A model generated the notes under the pieces. It did no database searches and was not told the origin of the DNA. It worked only from the letters and a program-made list of their open reading frames with translations. This document shows, one piece after another, positions 26,266 through 33,532 of a stretch of 64,000 bases of DNA. The stretch is taken from the NCBI RefSeq assembly GCF_024494565.1, contig NZ_JANHDN010000007.1, positions 62,001-126,000 on the forward strand. Reading direction: 5' to 3'. The position numbers and the translations under genes are program-made. The stretch comes from Halorubrum rutilum. GTDB taxonomy: Archaea; Halobacteriota; Halobacteria; Halobacteriales; Haloferacaceae. How positions within the stretch are numbered: the first letter of the stretch is position 1; every line of letters begins with the position of its first letter.

Positions 26266-26480
26266 CTCCGTGACTGCGATTGTCTGTTTGTAAATGGCCG
26301 ACTGCGGATCGTCGGCGAACACCTCCAGAGCCCCAGCCGTGAGGGCGCCCCTTTGAGTCCCGCCCCGCACAGCGACCGCACCTCACGCCTCCCCAGCCTC
26401 GTCGCTGGCGGCTGATGCCGCCAGCGACTCCCTCGCGCGTGCTCCTCGGCCCCGAGGCGGCCTCAGAGGCACGCGCCACC
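26266..26480 (-). repeat. Structured interspersed repeat, copy D (reverse, internally deleted)
   Basis: Read on the minus strand this copy begins GGTGGCGCG (26480), has a complete stem 2 with 12-bp arms GTCGCTGGCGGC/GCCGCCAGCGAC (26401-26428) and the conserved GAGGCTGGGGAGGCGTGAGG and CAAAGGGGC blocks. It then jumps straight to CCTCACGGCTGGGGCTCTGG: the 5' arm and loop of stem 3 are missing. The 57-bp tail unit follows and decays by about 26266. It lies between the convergent 3' ends of engB and the enolase-like gene. Confidence 0.8.
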
Positions 26481-26533
26481 GCGGTTGTACTGGTATGTCG
26501 TCGGTATCGATATCCGATCGAGATCGCGTCAGG

Positions 26534-27580
26534 TCAGAACTCGAAGCCGACCGCGTCGCGGTCGGGGCGAAGCGGGCTCATCGGGTACGGCGGCGACGCC
26601 TTCGGGTCATTGAACGGCCGGGGCGCCACGTCGTTCGGGCCGTCGGGGTAGAAGAGGGCGGCGAGCGTCTGGATCGCGTCCCGCCCGCTGGCGAGTTCGA
26701 ACTGCCCGCCGCCGTACATCTCGATCCCCTGCTCCCGACAGTACGCGATCGTCTCAAACAGCGATTCGAGGGTGCCGAACCGGGACGGTTTGATGTTGCA
26801 GTACCCCGGGTCGATCGGGAGCGATTCGAGGCTCTCGACCCCGTCGATCGGGTAGTCGAAGGAGAGCCGGTCCGCCTGCGGCTCGACGAGCGCCCGCGTC
26901 GCCGGCGTGAGCGCCGGGTCCTCGACGACCGCGGCGGGGAACGCGGCGAACACGTCGCGGTACAGCTCGGGGTCGGCCTCGGCGTCCACGTCGGTGCCCT
27001 CGTACCAGCCCTTGAGGTCCAGGATCCGGACGGCGTCCGTCTCCCGGAGCGTCACGAACGCCTCCTCCGGCCAGTCCGGCGTCGGGTCGAGCTTGAACTC
27101 CAGCTCGTCGTCGAGCGCGAGCAGCTCCTCGACGCGGTCGGTCGTCGGCGGCTCGCCGAGGCGCGTGGAGACGACGAACCGCACCGGCGACGCCTCGACG
27201 CCGAGGAACGCGCCGAGCGACTCCTCCCGCTGCCTGAGCGCCAGGTCGAGCGCCGCGCTCTCGACCGCCCACCGGCGGTAGCTCCGCGAGTACTCGCGTT
27301 CCGGCGCCTCGTGCGCGAACAGATCCTCGTTGTCGAGCCGCGCCGACAGCTCGTCGATCGTCCACTCCCCCTCGATGTCGATCGGGTCGGTCCCCGCGAG
27401 CGCGTCATGGTCCTCGGTCTCGTAGGTCACGTCCTCGCCGCGTCCGACGACGCCGTCGCCGGCGAGCCGGAACTCGGTGGTGGTGCGCTCGAAGCCGCTG
27501 GTGGTCGCGCCGGTGTACCGACGCCGGTCGACGGACTCGATGGTCACGGACAGCTCCGCGATACGCTCGTAGACGCTCAT
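26534..27580 (-). CDS. Enolase-superfamily (mandelate racemase/muconate-lactonising-like) protein
   Basis: A 348-residue two-domain protein: an N-terminal capping domain (about 1-120) and a (beta/alpha)7beta barrel. Superfamily positions can be followed: Lys in LEFKLDP (about 170), Asp in ILDLKGWYEG (metal ligand), Glu in AVVEDPAL, Asp in LSFDYPI and Lys in CNIKPSRFG. These suggest a metal-dependent proton-abstraction chemistry as in o-succinylbenzoate synthases or dipeptide epimerases. menF is 33 kb away; neither function is supported by immediate context. Confidence 0.8.
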   Translation of the reverse strand: MSVYERIAELSVTIESVDRRRYTGATTSGFERTTTEFRLAGDGVVGRGEDVTYETEDHDALAGTDPIDIEGEWTIDELSARLDNEDLFAHEAPEREYSRSYRRWAVESAALDLALRQREESLGAFLGVEASPVRFVVSTRLGEPPTTDRVEELLALDDELEFKLDPTPDWPEEAFVTLRETDAVRILDLKGWYEGTDVDAEADPELYRDVFAAFPAAVVEDPALTPATRALVEPQADRLSFDYPIDGVESLESLPIDPGYCNIKPSRFGTLESLFETIAYCREQGIEMYGGGQFELASGRDAIQTLAALFYPDGPNDVAPRPFNDPKASPPYPMSPLRPDRDAVGFEF

Positions 27581-27610
27581 GGATCGTCCGACGCCCTCGG
27601 TGAACTTAAA

Positions 27611-28351
27611 TCAGGGACGCGGGCGGCCGCCGTCGGGACTCGCTCCGTCGCCCCCGGGTCCGTACCGCGTCCGGAGCTTCTCGACGTGGGTTCCGAGCGT
27701 CCAGAACAGCGGGATCACGGTGAGCACGACCGCGCCCGCGGCCGCGACCTGCAGCACCGTCGTGGTGAACCACGGCGTCGCGTCGGCGTACGGCAGCGAG
27801 GTGTGGGTCACGCCGCCGGTCACGGGGACGAAGTAGTCCATCAGGAGGTCGACCGTGTACCACGCGGTCGCGACGGCGACCGCCCCCGGCGGGAAGTCCG
27901 TGATCCGGTAGAGCACGAACGCCTGCACGACCATTCCGAGGTGGCTCACGAGGAGGAACGCGTACAGCGGCGGCCCCGACGTCTCGACGAACCGCGGCGC
28001 GAAGACGACGAGCACGTAGGGGGTCCACAGCCCGAGCTTGACGTTGCCGAAGAAGGCGAGCGTCGCGAGGGTGTCGCTCGACCGCCCGACCGCCCACGCC
28101 GCGAGCGCGAGCGCGATGAGCAGCGTCGCGCCCGGGCTGTCCGGGACGAACGCCCACATCTCGACGGGCACTTCCCGGAACTGGAACCGGTAGTACCAGA
28201 AGCCGAACGCGGTGCCGACGAGGTTGATCGCGACGATGACCCACGCGAACCGGAAGGCGACGTCCTCCAGCGCCTCCGGCAGGGGCGCGACCCACCGCGG
28301 CAGCGGCTCGCGCTCCGGGGGGTCGCGTCCGAGCGCGCCGACGATGTCCAT
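27611..28351 (-). CDS. DUF1405 membrane protein
   Basis: A 246-residue protein with six to seven membrane spans, recognised by AINLVGTAFGFWYYRFQF (about 40-57), FFGNVKLGLWTPYVL (about 102) and GMVVQAFVLYRITDFP with TAWYTVDLLMDYFVP. These correspond to DUF1405 of Bacillus and haloarchaea. It ends in a short charged cytoplasmic tail. Function is unknown. It is 30 bp upstream of the enolase-like gene's start on the same strand, so the two may be cotranscribed. Confidence 0.87.
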   Translation of the reverse strand: MDIVGALGRDPPEREPLPRWVAPLPEALEDVAFRFAWVIVAINLVGTAFGFWYYRFQFREVPVEMWAFVPDSPGATLLIALALAAWAVGRSSDTLATLAFFGNVKLGLWTPYVLVVFAPRFVETSGPPLYAFLLVSHLGMVVQAFVLYRITDFPPGAVAVATAWYTVDLLMDYFVPVTGGVTHTSLPYADATPWFTTTVLQVAAAGAVVLTVIPLFWTLGTHVEKLRTRYGPGGDGASPDGGRPRP

Positions 28352-28492
28352 ACGCTCGGGTCGGCCCCGTCGCTCAAAGCCGTGGCGGTCGCGGATCGCC
28401 CCGACGCGAGCGCGGTCGGGCGTCGCCGGCGGTCGGGTCGGCCCCCGGCCGGACGAAAAGGGCTATGAGTCCCCGGCCGGAACGCTCGTGGT

Positions 28493-29167
28493 ATGCGCCC
28501 GCGCACGCTGCTCGCGCTGCTGCTCGTCGTCCCCCTCGTGGACGCGCTGTTCCTGATCGTGGTCGCGACGCGGCTGGGGTGGGCGGTCACGGTCGCGCTG
28601 GTCGTGTTGACCGCCGTGCTCGGGATGCTCCTCCTGCGCGCCGAGGGGCGGGCGACGCTCGCGCGCGTCCAGCGCAAGCTGGCCCGCGGCGAGCCCCCGA
28701 CCGACGAGCTGCTCGACGGCGGCCTCCTGATCGCCGCCGGCGCGTTCCTGCTCACGCCCGGGCTCGTCACCGACGCGGTCGGCTTCCTGCTCGCGCTCCC
28801 GCTCTCGCGAGTCCCGATCCGCATGGCGCTCAAGAAGTACGTCGTGGTGCCGTACCTCGACGGCGAGAGCGGGGGCTTCGCCTCCGGCAACGTGTACATC
28901 GGCGGCTTCCCCGGCGGCGACGGCGGCGGGGCCGGCTTCACGATGGGCGGCGGGGGATTCGGCGGCGACGGGTTCGACGGCCCCGCCGGCGACGACCCCG
29001 ACGACTTCCCCGGTGCGGGCGGCGCCGGTGGGTCCGGTGGAGCGACGGACGGGGGAAGCGGCGGGAGCGGCGACGGCGGCGACCGTTTCGACGACCCGGA
29101 CCGCGCCGACGACGTGGTCGACGTCGACTTCACGGTCGAAGACGAGGAGTCCGAGCGAACCGACTGA
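28493..29167 (+). CDS. FxsA family membrane protein
   Basis: A 224-residue protein. The first ~125 residues match FxsA: LLALLLVVPLVDALFLIVVA, a central GMLLLRAEGRATLARVQRKLARGE and LIAAGAFLLTPGLVTDAVGFLLALPLSR. E. coli FxsA modulates phage F exclusion; the archaeal role is unknown. The remaining ~100 residues are a Gly/Asp-rich low-complexity tail (GGGGFGGDGFDG type), much longer than in bacteria. Confidence 0.86.
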   Translation: MRPRTLLALLLVVPLVDALFLIVVATRLGWAVTVALVVLTAVLGMLLLRAEGRATLARVQRKLARGEPPTDELLDGGLLIAAGAFLLTPGLVTDAVGFLLALPLSRVPIRMALKKYVVVPYLDGESGGFASGNVYIGGFPGGDGGGAGFTMGGGGFGGDGFDGPAGDDPDDFPGAGGAGGSGGATDGGSGGSGDGGDRFDDPDRADDVVDVDFTVEDEESERTD

Positions 29168-29233
29168 CCGCGAGAGGATCGCGGCGCGGGACGTTAAAAC
29201 CGCGAGACGGCGGCGGACTGTCGAAAGGAAACC

Positions 29234-29242
29234 CTTAAAATC
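29234..29242 (+). promoter_or_regulatory. tRNA-Ile promoter
   Basis: CTTAAAATC lies 32-40 bp upstream of the mature tRNA 5' end, consistent with a box A giving a short leader. Confidence 0.5.
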
Positions 29243-29273
29243 CTACCCGCGCAACGACCGAATGCGCTCACCT

Positions 29274-29347
29274 GGGCCAATAGCTCAGTCAGGTTGAGCG
29301 CTCGGCTGATAACCGGGAGGTCCACGGTTCAAATCCGTGTTGGCCCA
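29274..29347 (+). tRNA. tRNA-Ile (anticodon GAT)
   Basis: The 74-nt gene folds as a cloverleaf: acceptor GGGCCAA (29274-29280) pairs with TTGGCCC (29340-29346), discriminator A at 29347. D-arm AGCTCAGTCAGGTTGAGC, anticodon stem CTCGG/CCGGG around loop CTGATAA (anticodon GAT), and T-arm with GGTTCAAATCC are all present. No intron; the 3' CCA is not encoded. Confidence 0.95.
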
Positions 29348-29359
29348 CCTGCTTCGCGG

Positions 29360-29374
29360 GCGGCCTTCGGCCGC
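29360..29374 (+). terminator. Possible hairpin downstream of tRNA-Ile
   Basis: GCGGCC-TTC-GGCCGC is a perfect 6-bp hairpin 12 bp after the tRNA. A second symmetrical element (GGTGGGCTGGG with CCCCAGCCACC, 29382-29406) follows. Archaeal termination usually relies on T tracts, which are absent, so this is only a candidate. Confidence 0.25.
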
Positions 29375-29534
29375 TCGGGATTGGTGGGCTGGGACTCCCC
29401 AGCCACCCAATTTCGTCGTTCTAATCCTCCAGCGACGCCGCTACATCGTCGAGAGCGCGTTCGAGGCGTGCTCGGTCGAAACGGTCCCGTTCTCCCGTGA
29501 CCAGTCATTTGTAGGCCGCGCGCGAGGGGGTGGT

Positions 29535-30734
29535 ATGGACCGATTGGCCTGTTACGACTGCGGCGAGACGTACGCGTTCGGCGACGCGGTCCGCTGTCGC
29601 TGCGGCGAGCCGCTCTGGTTCGAGCCCGACACCGCGTCGTTCGACTGGTCCGACGCGAGCGGAACGACGGGGGGCGACGCGACGCTCGGACGGGACACCC
29701 TCTGGCGTTACGACTCCGTGCTCCCCGCGGCGGCGCCGACCGGATTCGCCGCCGCTGCCGGGGGGACGCCGCTGTTTCGGGCGCCGTCTATCGAACCGAC
29801 GGACGGCCCCCGGATCCATCTCAAGGTCGAGGGCGTCAACCCGACGGGGAGCTTCAAGGACCGGGGAACGGCCGTCGGTGTCTGCCGAGCGGACGGCCCG
29901 ATCGGAACGGTCTCGCACGGCAACATGGCGCTGAGCGTCGCCGCTCACGCCGCCGCGGCGGACCGCGAAGCGGTCATCCTCGTGGCCGAGGACACCCCCG
30001 ACTCCCGGCTCGCGATGATCGCCCAACACGACCCGCACCTGTTCCGGGTCCGCGGGGACTACGGGCGGCTCTACCGCGACACCGTCGACGGCGACCTCGG
30101 CGCCGCGTTCCTCAACTCGGACGCCCCGCTCCGCGTGGCCGGACAGAAGACGGTCGCGTACGAGATCTGCGAGGCGTTCGCCCCCGACGCCCCCGACGCG
30201 ATCGTCCTGCCGGTCAGCAGCGGCGGGCAGGCGAGCGGGGTCTGGAAAGCGCTCCGAGAGCTGGACGCCGCCGGACTGCTCCCGTCGGTACCGCGGATCT
30301 ACCTCGCGCAGGCCGCGCGGTGCGATCCGATCGCGCGGGCGTACCGACGCGGGAGGTCGCGCGTCGAGCCGGTCGAGGGGGAGCCGACGGCGGCCGTCTC
30401 GATCAACAACGCCGACCCGCCGAGCGGGAACCGGGCGCTGGCCGCGGTCGCGGAGACGGACGGGGGCGTCGTCTCCGTCGCCGAGGAGGCGATGATCGAC
30501 GAGACGGACCGCCTCGCGGCCGACGCCGGGGTCTCCGTCGAGCCGTCCTGCGCCGTGGCCACAGCCGCCGTGCGGGAGCTCGCCACGGCCGGGGAGTTCG
30601 ACGCCGCGGACGACGTCGCCGTGATACTGACCGGGTCGGGGTACAAGTACGGGCCGTCGGATCCCGACACCGCGTCGGTTCGGGAGGTCGACCGGACGGA
30701 CGTCCCCGCCGCGGTCCGCGACGCGGTGTCGTGA
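29535..30734 (+). CDS. thrC: Threonine synthase-like PLP enzyme
   Basis: A 399-residue fold-type II PLP enzyme. An N-terminal zinc-ribbon (CYDCGETYAFGDAVRCRCGEP, four cysteines between residues 5 and 26) precedes the core, as in archaeal threonine synthases. The PLP lysine is in NPTGSFKDRGTAVGV (about 107-121) and the PLP phosphate loop is PVSSGGQASGVWKAL. The start at ATG 29535 gives the usual zinc-ribbon N-terminus; sequence upstream in the same frame is unlike coding DNA. Haloarchaea carry several paralogues, so true threonine synthase versus a related lyase is not settled. Confidence 0.85.
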   Translation: MDRLACYDCGETYAFGDAVRCRCGEPLWFEPDTASFDWSDASGTTGGDATLGRDTLWRYDSVLPAAAPTGFAAAAGGTPLFRAPSIEPTDGPRIHLKVEGVNPTGSFKDRGTAVGVCRADGPIGTVSHGNMALSVAAHAAAADREAVILVAEDTPDSRLAMIAQHDPHLFRVRGDYGRLYRDTVDGDLGAAFLNSDAPLRVAGQKTVAYEICEAFAPDAPDAIVLPVSSGGQASGVWKALRELDAAGLLPSVPRIYLAQAARCDPIARAYRRGRSRVEPVEGEPTAAVSINNADPPSGNRALAAVAETDGGVVSVAEEAMIDETDRLAADAGVSVEPSCAVATAAVRELATAGEFDAADDVAVILTGSGYKYGPSDPDTASVREVDRTDVPAAVRDAVS

Positions 30735-30999
30735 GCCGCCGCAACCGGCCGCTGTCGGTCCTTCCGTCGGTCGGCGGCGTCGTCTCGCCGGACCAGCGCG
30801 CCGACGTACCGGAACTGCGGTCCCATCGAAACCGCTCCGGCGAGGCCGGCTCGGGAGGGGTCGCCGGGGATACGCGGCGACGAACGCGTACACCGAGACG
30901 GGGGCGCTGAGCGGGTTGAGCCGGCGGCGTGGACGTCGGGACCTCCGACCACCGAATATTTGTACCAGTCAGCAGTCATCCACGGACGCCCTCGAAACC

Positions 31000-31206
31000 A
31001 TGCTCGACGAGATATTCGAGATCGTCTTCGACGTTATCCTGGAGTTGGTCCCCACCGTCGTCCTCAAAATCGTCCTCTTGCTCGCCGGTCTCGTGGCGGT
31101 GGCGATCGGCGTCCCGCTGCTCGCCGACTCGCCGCTCTTCGGCGGCGCGCTGACGGTCCTCGGCGCGGCGGCGGTGATCGGCGTCCTCGCCAGCTGGGTG
31201 CTCTGA
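31000..31206 (+). CDS. Small membrane protein (68 aa)
   Basis: ATG 31000 begins MLDEIFEIVFDVILELVPTVV, an amphipathic start, then two hydrophobic segments (about 20-41 and 47-68) ending VLASWVL. A TATA-like GAATATTTG at 30953-30961 lies about 40 bp upstream. It has no recognisable domain. The 265-bp gap before it (30735-30999) contains no gene that I can support. Confidence 0.6.
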   Translation: MLDEIFEIVFDVILELVPTVVLKIVLLLAGLVAVAIGVPLLADSPLFGGALTVLGAAAVIGVLASWVL

Positions 31207-31323
31207 GGCGCGGCGGCGCGCTCCGCGGTCGCCGCGGTCCGTGCGATCGCGGTCGCGTTCCTCCGGCGGTCGCCGAGGGCCCCACTACGTTTAACCGGTC
31301 CGGACGAGATGTTACCAACGATC

Positions 31324-32316
31324 ATGAAGAAGCTGATCAACGACCCGGACGACGTCGTCGACGAGATGCTCGACGGGATGACCGCGGCGCACCCGGACCG
31401 CCTCCGCCGGCTCCCGGAGACGCAGGTACTCGTCCGCGACGACGCGCCGGTCGACGACAAGGTGGCGCTTGTGACCGGCGGCGGCAGCGGCCACGAGCCG
31501 ACCCATGCGGGGTACATCGGCGACGGAATGTTAGACGGGGCGGCCGCGGGCGACGTGTTCTCCTCGCCGACCGCGGACGAGTTCGAGGAGCTGATCGGGG
31601 CCTGCGACGCGGGCGACGGCGTCCTCGCGATCATCAAGAACTACGAGGGCGACGTGATGAACTTCGAGACCGCCATCGAGCTCGCGGAGATGGAGGGGAT
31701 CGAGGTCGAGAGCGTCGTGGTGAACGACGACGTGGCGGTCGAGGACTCGCTGTACACGTCCGGGCGGCGCGGCGTCTGCGGGACGATCCTCGTCCACAAG
31801 GCCGCGGGCGCGAAGGCGGCGCAGGGCGCCGACCTCTCGGAGGTTAAGCGCGTCGCGGAGAAGGTGATCGACAACGTCGGCACGATGGGCACCGCGCTCA
31901 CCTCCTGCGTCACCCCCGAGAAGGGCGAGCCCACCTTCGACCTGGGCGACGACGAGATCGAGCTCGGGATCGGGATCCACGGCGAGCCGGGCACCGAGCG
32001 CACCGAGGCGATGCCCGCCGACGAGGTCACCGAGCACCTGACGGAGGCGGTCCTCGACGACCTCGACGAGGGGCAAGAGGTGCTCACGGTCGTCAACGGG
32101 ATGGGCGCGACCCCGCAGATGGAGCTGTTCGTCGTCAACCGTCGGCTCCAGGAGCTGCTCGGCGAGCGCGGCCTGGAGACGTACGACGCGTGGGTCGGCG
32201 ACTACATGACCTCGCTCGACATGGCCGGCGCGTCGATCACGGTGTGCGCGGTCGACGACGAGCTGAAGGAGCTGTTCGACGCGCCGGCCGACACCCCGGC
32301 GCTGACGACGAAATGA
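31324..32316 (+). CDS. dhaK: Dihydroxyacetone kinase subunit DhaK (PTS dependent)
   Basis: DhaK binds dihydroxyacetone covalently and receives phosphate from DhaL-bound ADP/ATP. The 330-residue length fits. The general-base His lies in GGGSGHEPTHAGY (about 46-58) and the hemiaminal His in LGIGIHGEPGTER (about 220). ATG 31324 yields the typical MKKLINDPDDVVDEML start; ATG 31309 would add five residues. GTTTAACC at 31289-31296 is the promoter. It overlaps dhaL by 4 bp, starting the dhaKLM operon that feeds glycerol/DHA carbon into glycolysis. Confidence 0.95.
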   Translation: MKKLINDPDDVVDEMLDGMTAAHPDRLRRLPETQVLVRDDAPVDDKVALVTGGGSGHEPTHAGYIGDGMLDGAAAGDVFSSPTADEFEELIGACDAGDGVLAIIKNYEGDVMNFETAIELAEMEGIEVESVVVNDDVAVEDSLYTSGRRGVCGTILVHKAAGAKAAQGADLSEVKRVAEKVIDNVGTMGTALTSCVTPEKGEPTFDLGDDEIELGIGIHGEPGTERTEAMPADEVTEHLTEAVLDDLDEGQEVLTVVNGMGATPQMELFVVNRRLQELLGERGLETYDAWVGDYMTSLDMAGASITVCAVDDELKELFDAPADTPALTTK

Positions 32317-33092
32317 GCGACGACGGCGCTGCGACCGGAGACGACCCGGCGACCGACGACGGCGCGGCGGTCGTCGCGGCGGTCGAGGCGGTCGCCGAGC
32401 GCATCGAGGACGAGCGCGACCACCTGACCCAGCTGGACTCCGCCATCGGCGACGCCGACCACGGCGGGAACATGGCGCGCGGCTGGGCCGCGGCCGCCGA
32501 CGCCGCGCGCGACCTCGACGACCCCGACCCGGAGACCGTCGCGAAGACGGTCGGCAAGACGCTGATGGGGGAGGTCGGCGGCGCCTCAGGCCCGCTGTTC
32601 GGCGGGTCGCTCGTGTTCGCGGCGGGCGAGCTCGGCGACGGGATCACCCCCGAGAGCGCGGTCGCGTTCGCGGAGACGTACCTAGAGAAGGTCGAGGACC
32701 GGGGCGACGCGCGCGTCGGCGACCAGACGGTGGTGGACGCGCTGACGCCCGCGGTCCACACCTTCAAGAAGTCGATCGAGGTCGACGACCTCCCGCCGAT
32801 CGAGGCGCTGGCGAAGGCGGTCGCCGCCGCCGAGCGCGGCGTGGCGTTCACCGTCCCGATCCGCGCCCGAAAGGGCCGGGCCTCCTACCTCGGCTGGCGC
32901 TCGGTCGGCCACCAGGACCCGGGGGCGACGAGCGCGCTGTTCATCCTCGAAGAGCTGCTCGTCGTCGCCGCCGACCGGCTCGGCGTCGACGTCCCCGAGA
33001 CGGACGCCGCGTCACCGACGATCCCGGACGACGATCCTGACGAGGCCGCGGAGGACGGCCCCGCCGGAGGGGCCGACTTGGAGGGCGACTGA
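32313..33092 (+). CDS. dhaL: Dihydroxyacetone kinase subunit DhaL
   Basis: DhaL carries tightly bound ADP that is rephosphorylated by DhaM and then phosphorylates DHA on DhaK. The Mg-ADP aspartates are in DSAIGDADHGGNMARG (about 42-57), with GGASGPLFGGSLVF and RKGRASYLGWRSVGHQDPGAT as further nucleotide-binding blocks. The 259-residue chain has an acidic C-terminal tail of about 45 residues beyond the usual domain. It overlaps dhaK (ATGA) and abuts dhaM (1-bp overlap, TGATGG). Confidence 0.95.
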   Translation: MSDDGAATGDDPATDDGAAVVAAVEAVAERIEDERDHLTQLDSAIGDADHGGNMARGWAAAADAARDLDDPDPETVAKTVGKTLMGEVGGASGPLFGGSLVFAAGELGDGITPESAVAFAETYLEKVEDRGDARVGDQTVVDALTPAVHTFKKSIEVDDLPPIEALAKAVAAAERGVAFTVPIRARKGRASYLGWRSVGHQDPGATSALFILEELLVVAADRLGVDVPETDAASPTIPDDDPDEAAEDGPAGGADLEGD

Positions 33093-33499
33093 TGGTCGGG
33101 ATCGTCGTCGTCTCGCACAGCGAGCGCGCCGCCGAGGGGATCGCGGAGATCGCCGCCGAGATGGCCGGCGACACCCGGATCGAGCCGGTCGGCGGCGACG
33201 GGAACGGCGGGATCGGCACCGTCCCGGACGCGATCGAGGACGCCATCGACGCGGCGGCCGGCGCGGGCGGCGAAGCCGGGGGAGAGGAGTCCGACGGCGT
33301 CGTCGTCCTCGTCGACCTCGGCAGCGCGGTGATGAACGCGGACGTCGCCGTCGAACTGAGCGACGCCGAGGCGGTCATCGCCGACGCCCCCGTCCTCGAG
33401 GGCGCGGTCAACGCGGCGGTCGCGGCCACCGACCCGTCGGCCACGATAGCGTCCGTCCGCGAGCAGGCGGAGGCGGCGCGCGACGTCGAGAAGCTCTGA
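33092..33499 (+). CDS. dhaM: Phosphotransferase DhaM, EIIA-only form
   Basis: DhaM passes phosphate from HPr to the ADP on DhaL. At 135 residues it comprises only the EIIA(Man)-like domain; E. coli DhaM is a three-domain fusion with HPr and EI-like parts. The phospho-acceptor is His9 in VVSHSERAAEGIAE. A second landmark is VVLVDLGSAVMNADVAVEL. A Gly/Glu-rich loop occurs at about residues 53-68. Separate HPr and EI genes converge on it from the right. Confidence 0.93.
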   Translation: MVGIVVVSHSERAAEGIAEIAAEMAGDTRIEPVGGDGNGGIGTVPDAIEDAIDAAAGAGGEAGGEESDGVVVLVDLGSAVMNADVAVELSDAEAVIADAPVLEGAVNAAVAATDPSATIASVREQAEAARDVEKL

Positions 33500-33532
33500 G
33501 GCGGGGCCGTCCCTCTCTCCTCTCGGTTCGGG

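Noticed and set aside
29348..29534. A 27-codon minus-strand peptide (LVTGERDRFDRARLERALDD...) between tRNA-Ile and thrC
   Set aside because: The composition is coding-like, but there is no acceptable start codon and the frame is very short. It may be the remnant of a gene end; not enough support to annotate.
30735..30999. Possible gene remnant between thrC and the 68-aa membrane protein
   Set aside because: Fragments in several minus-strand frames look mildly coding but do not join into a recognisable product, and no promoter or domain supports one.
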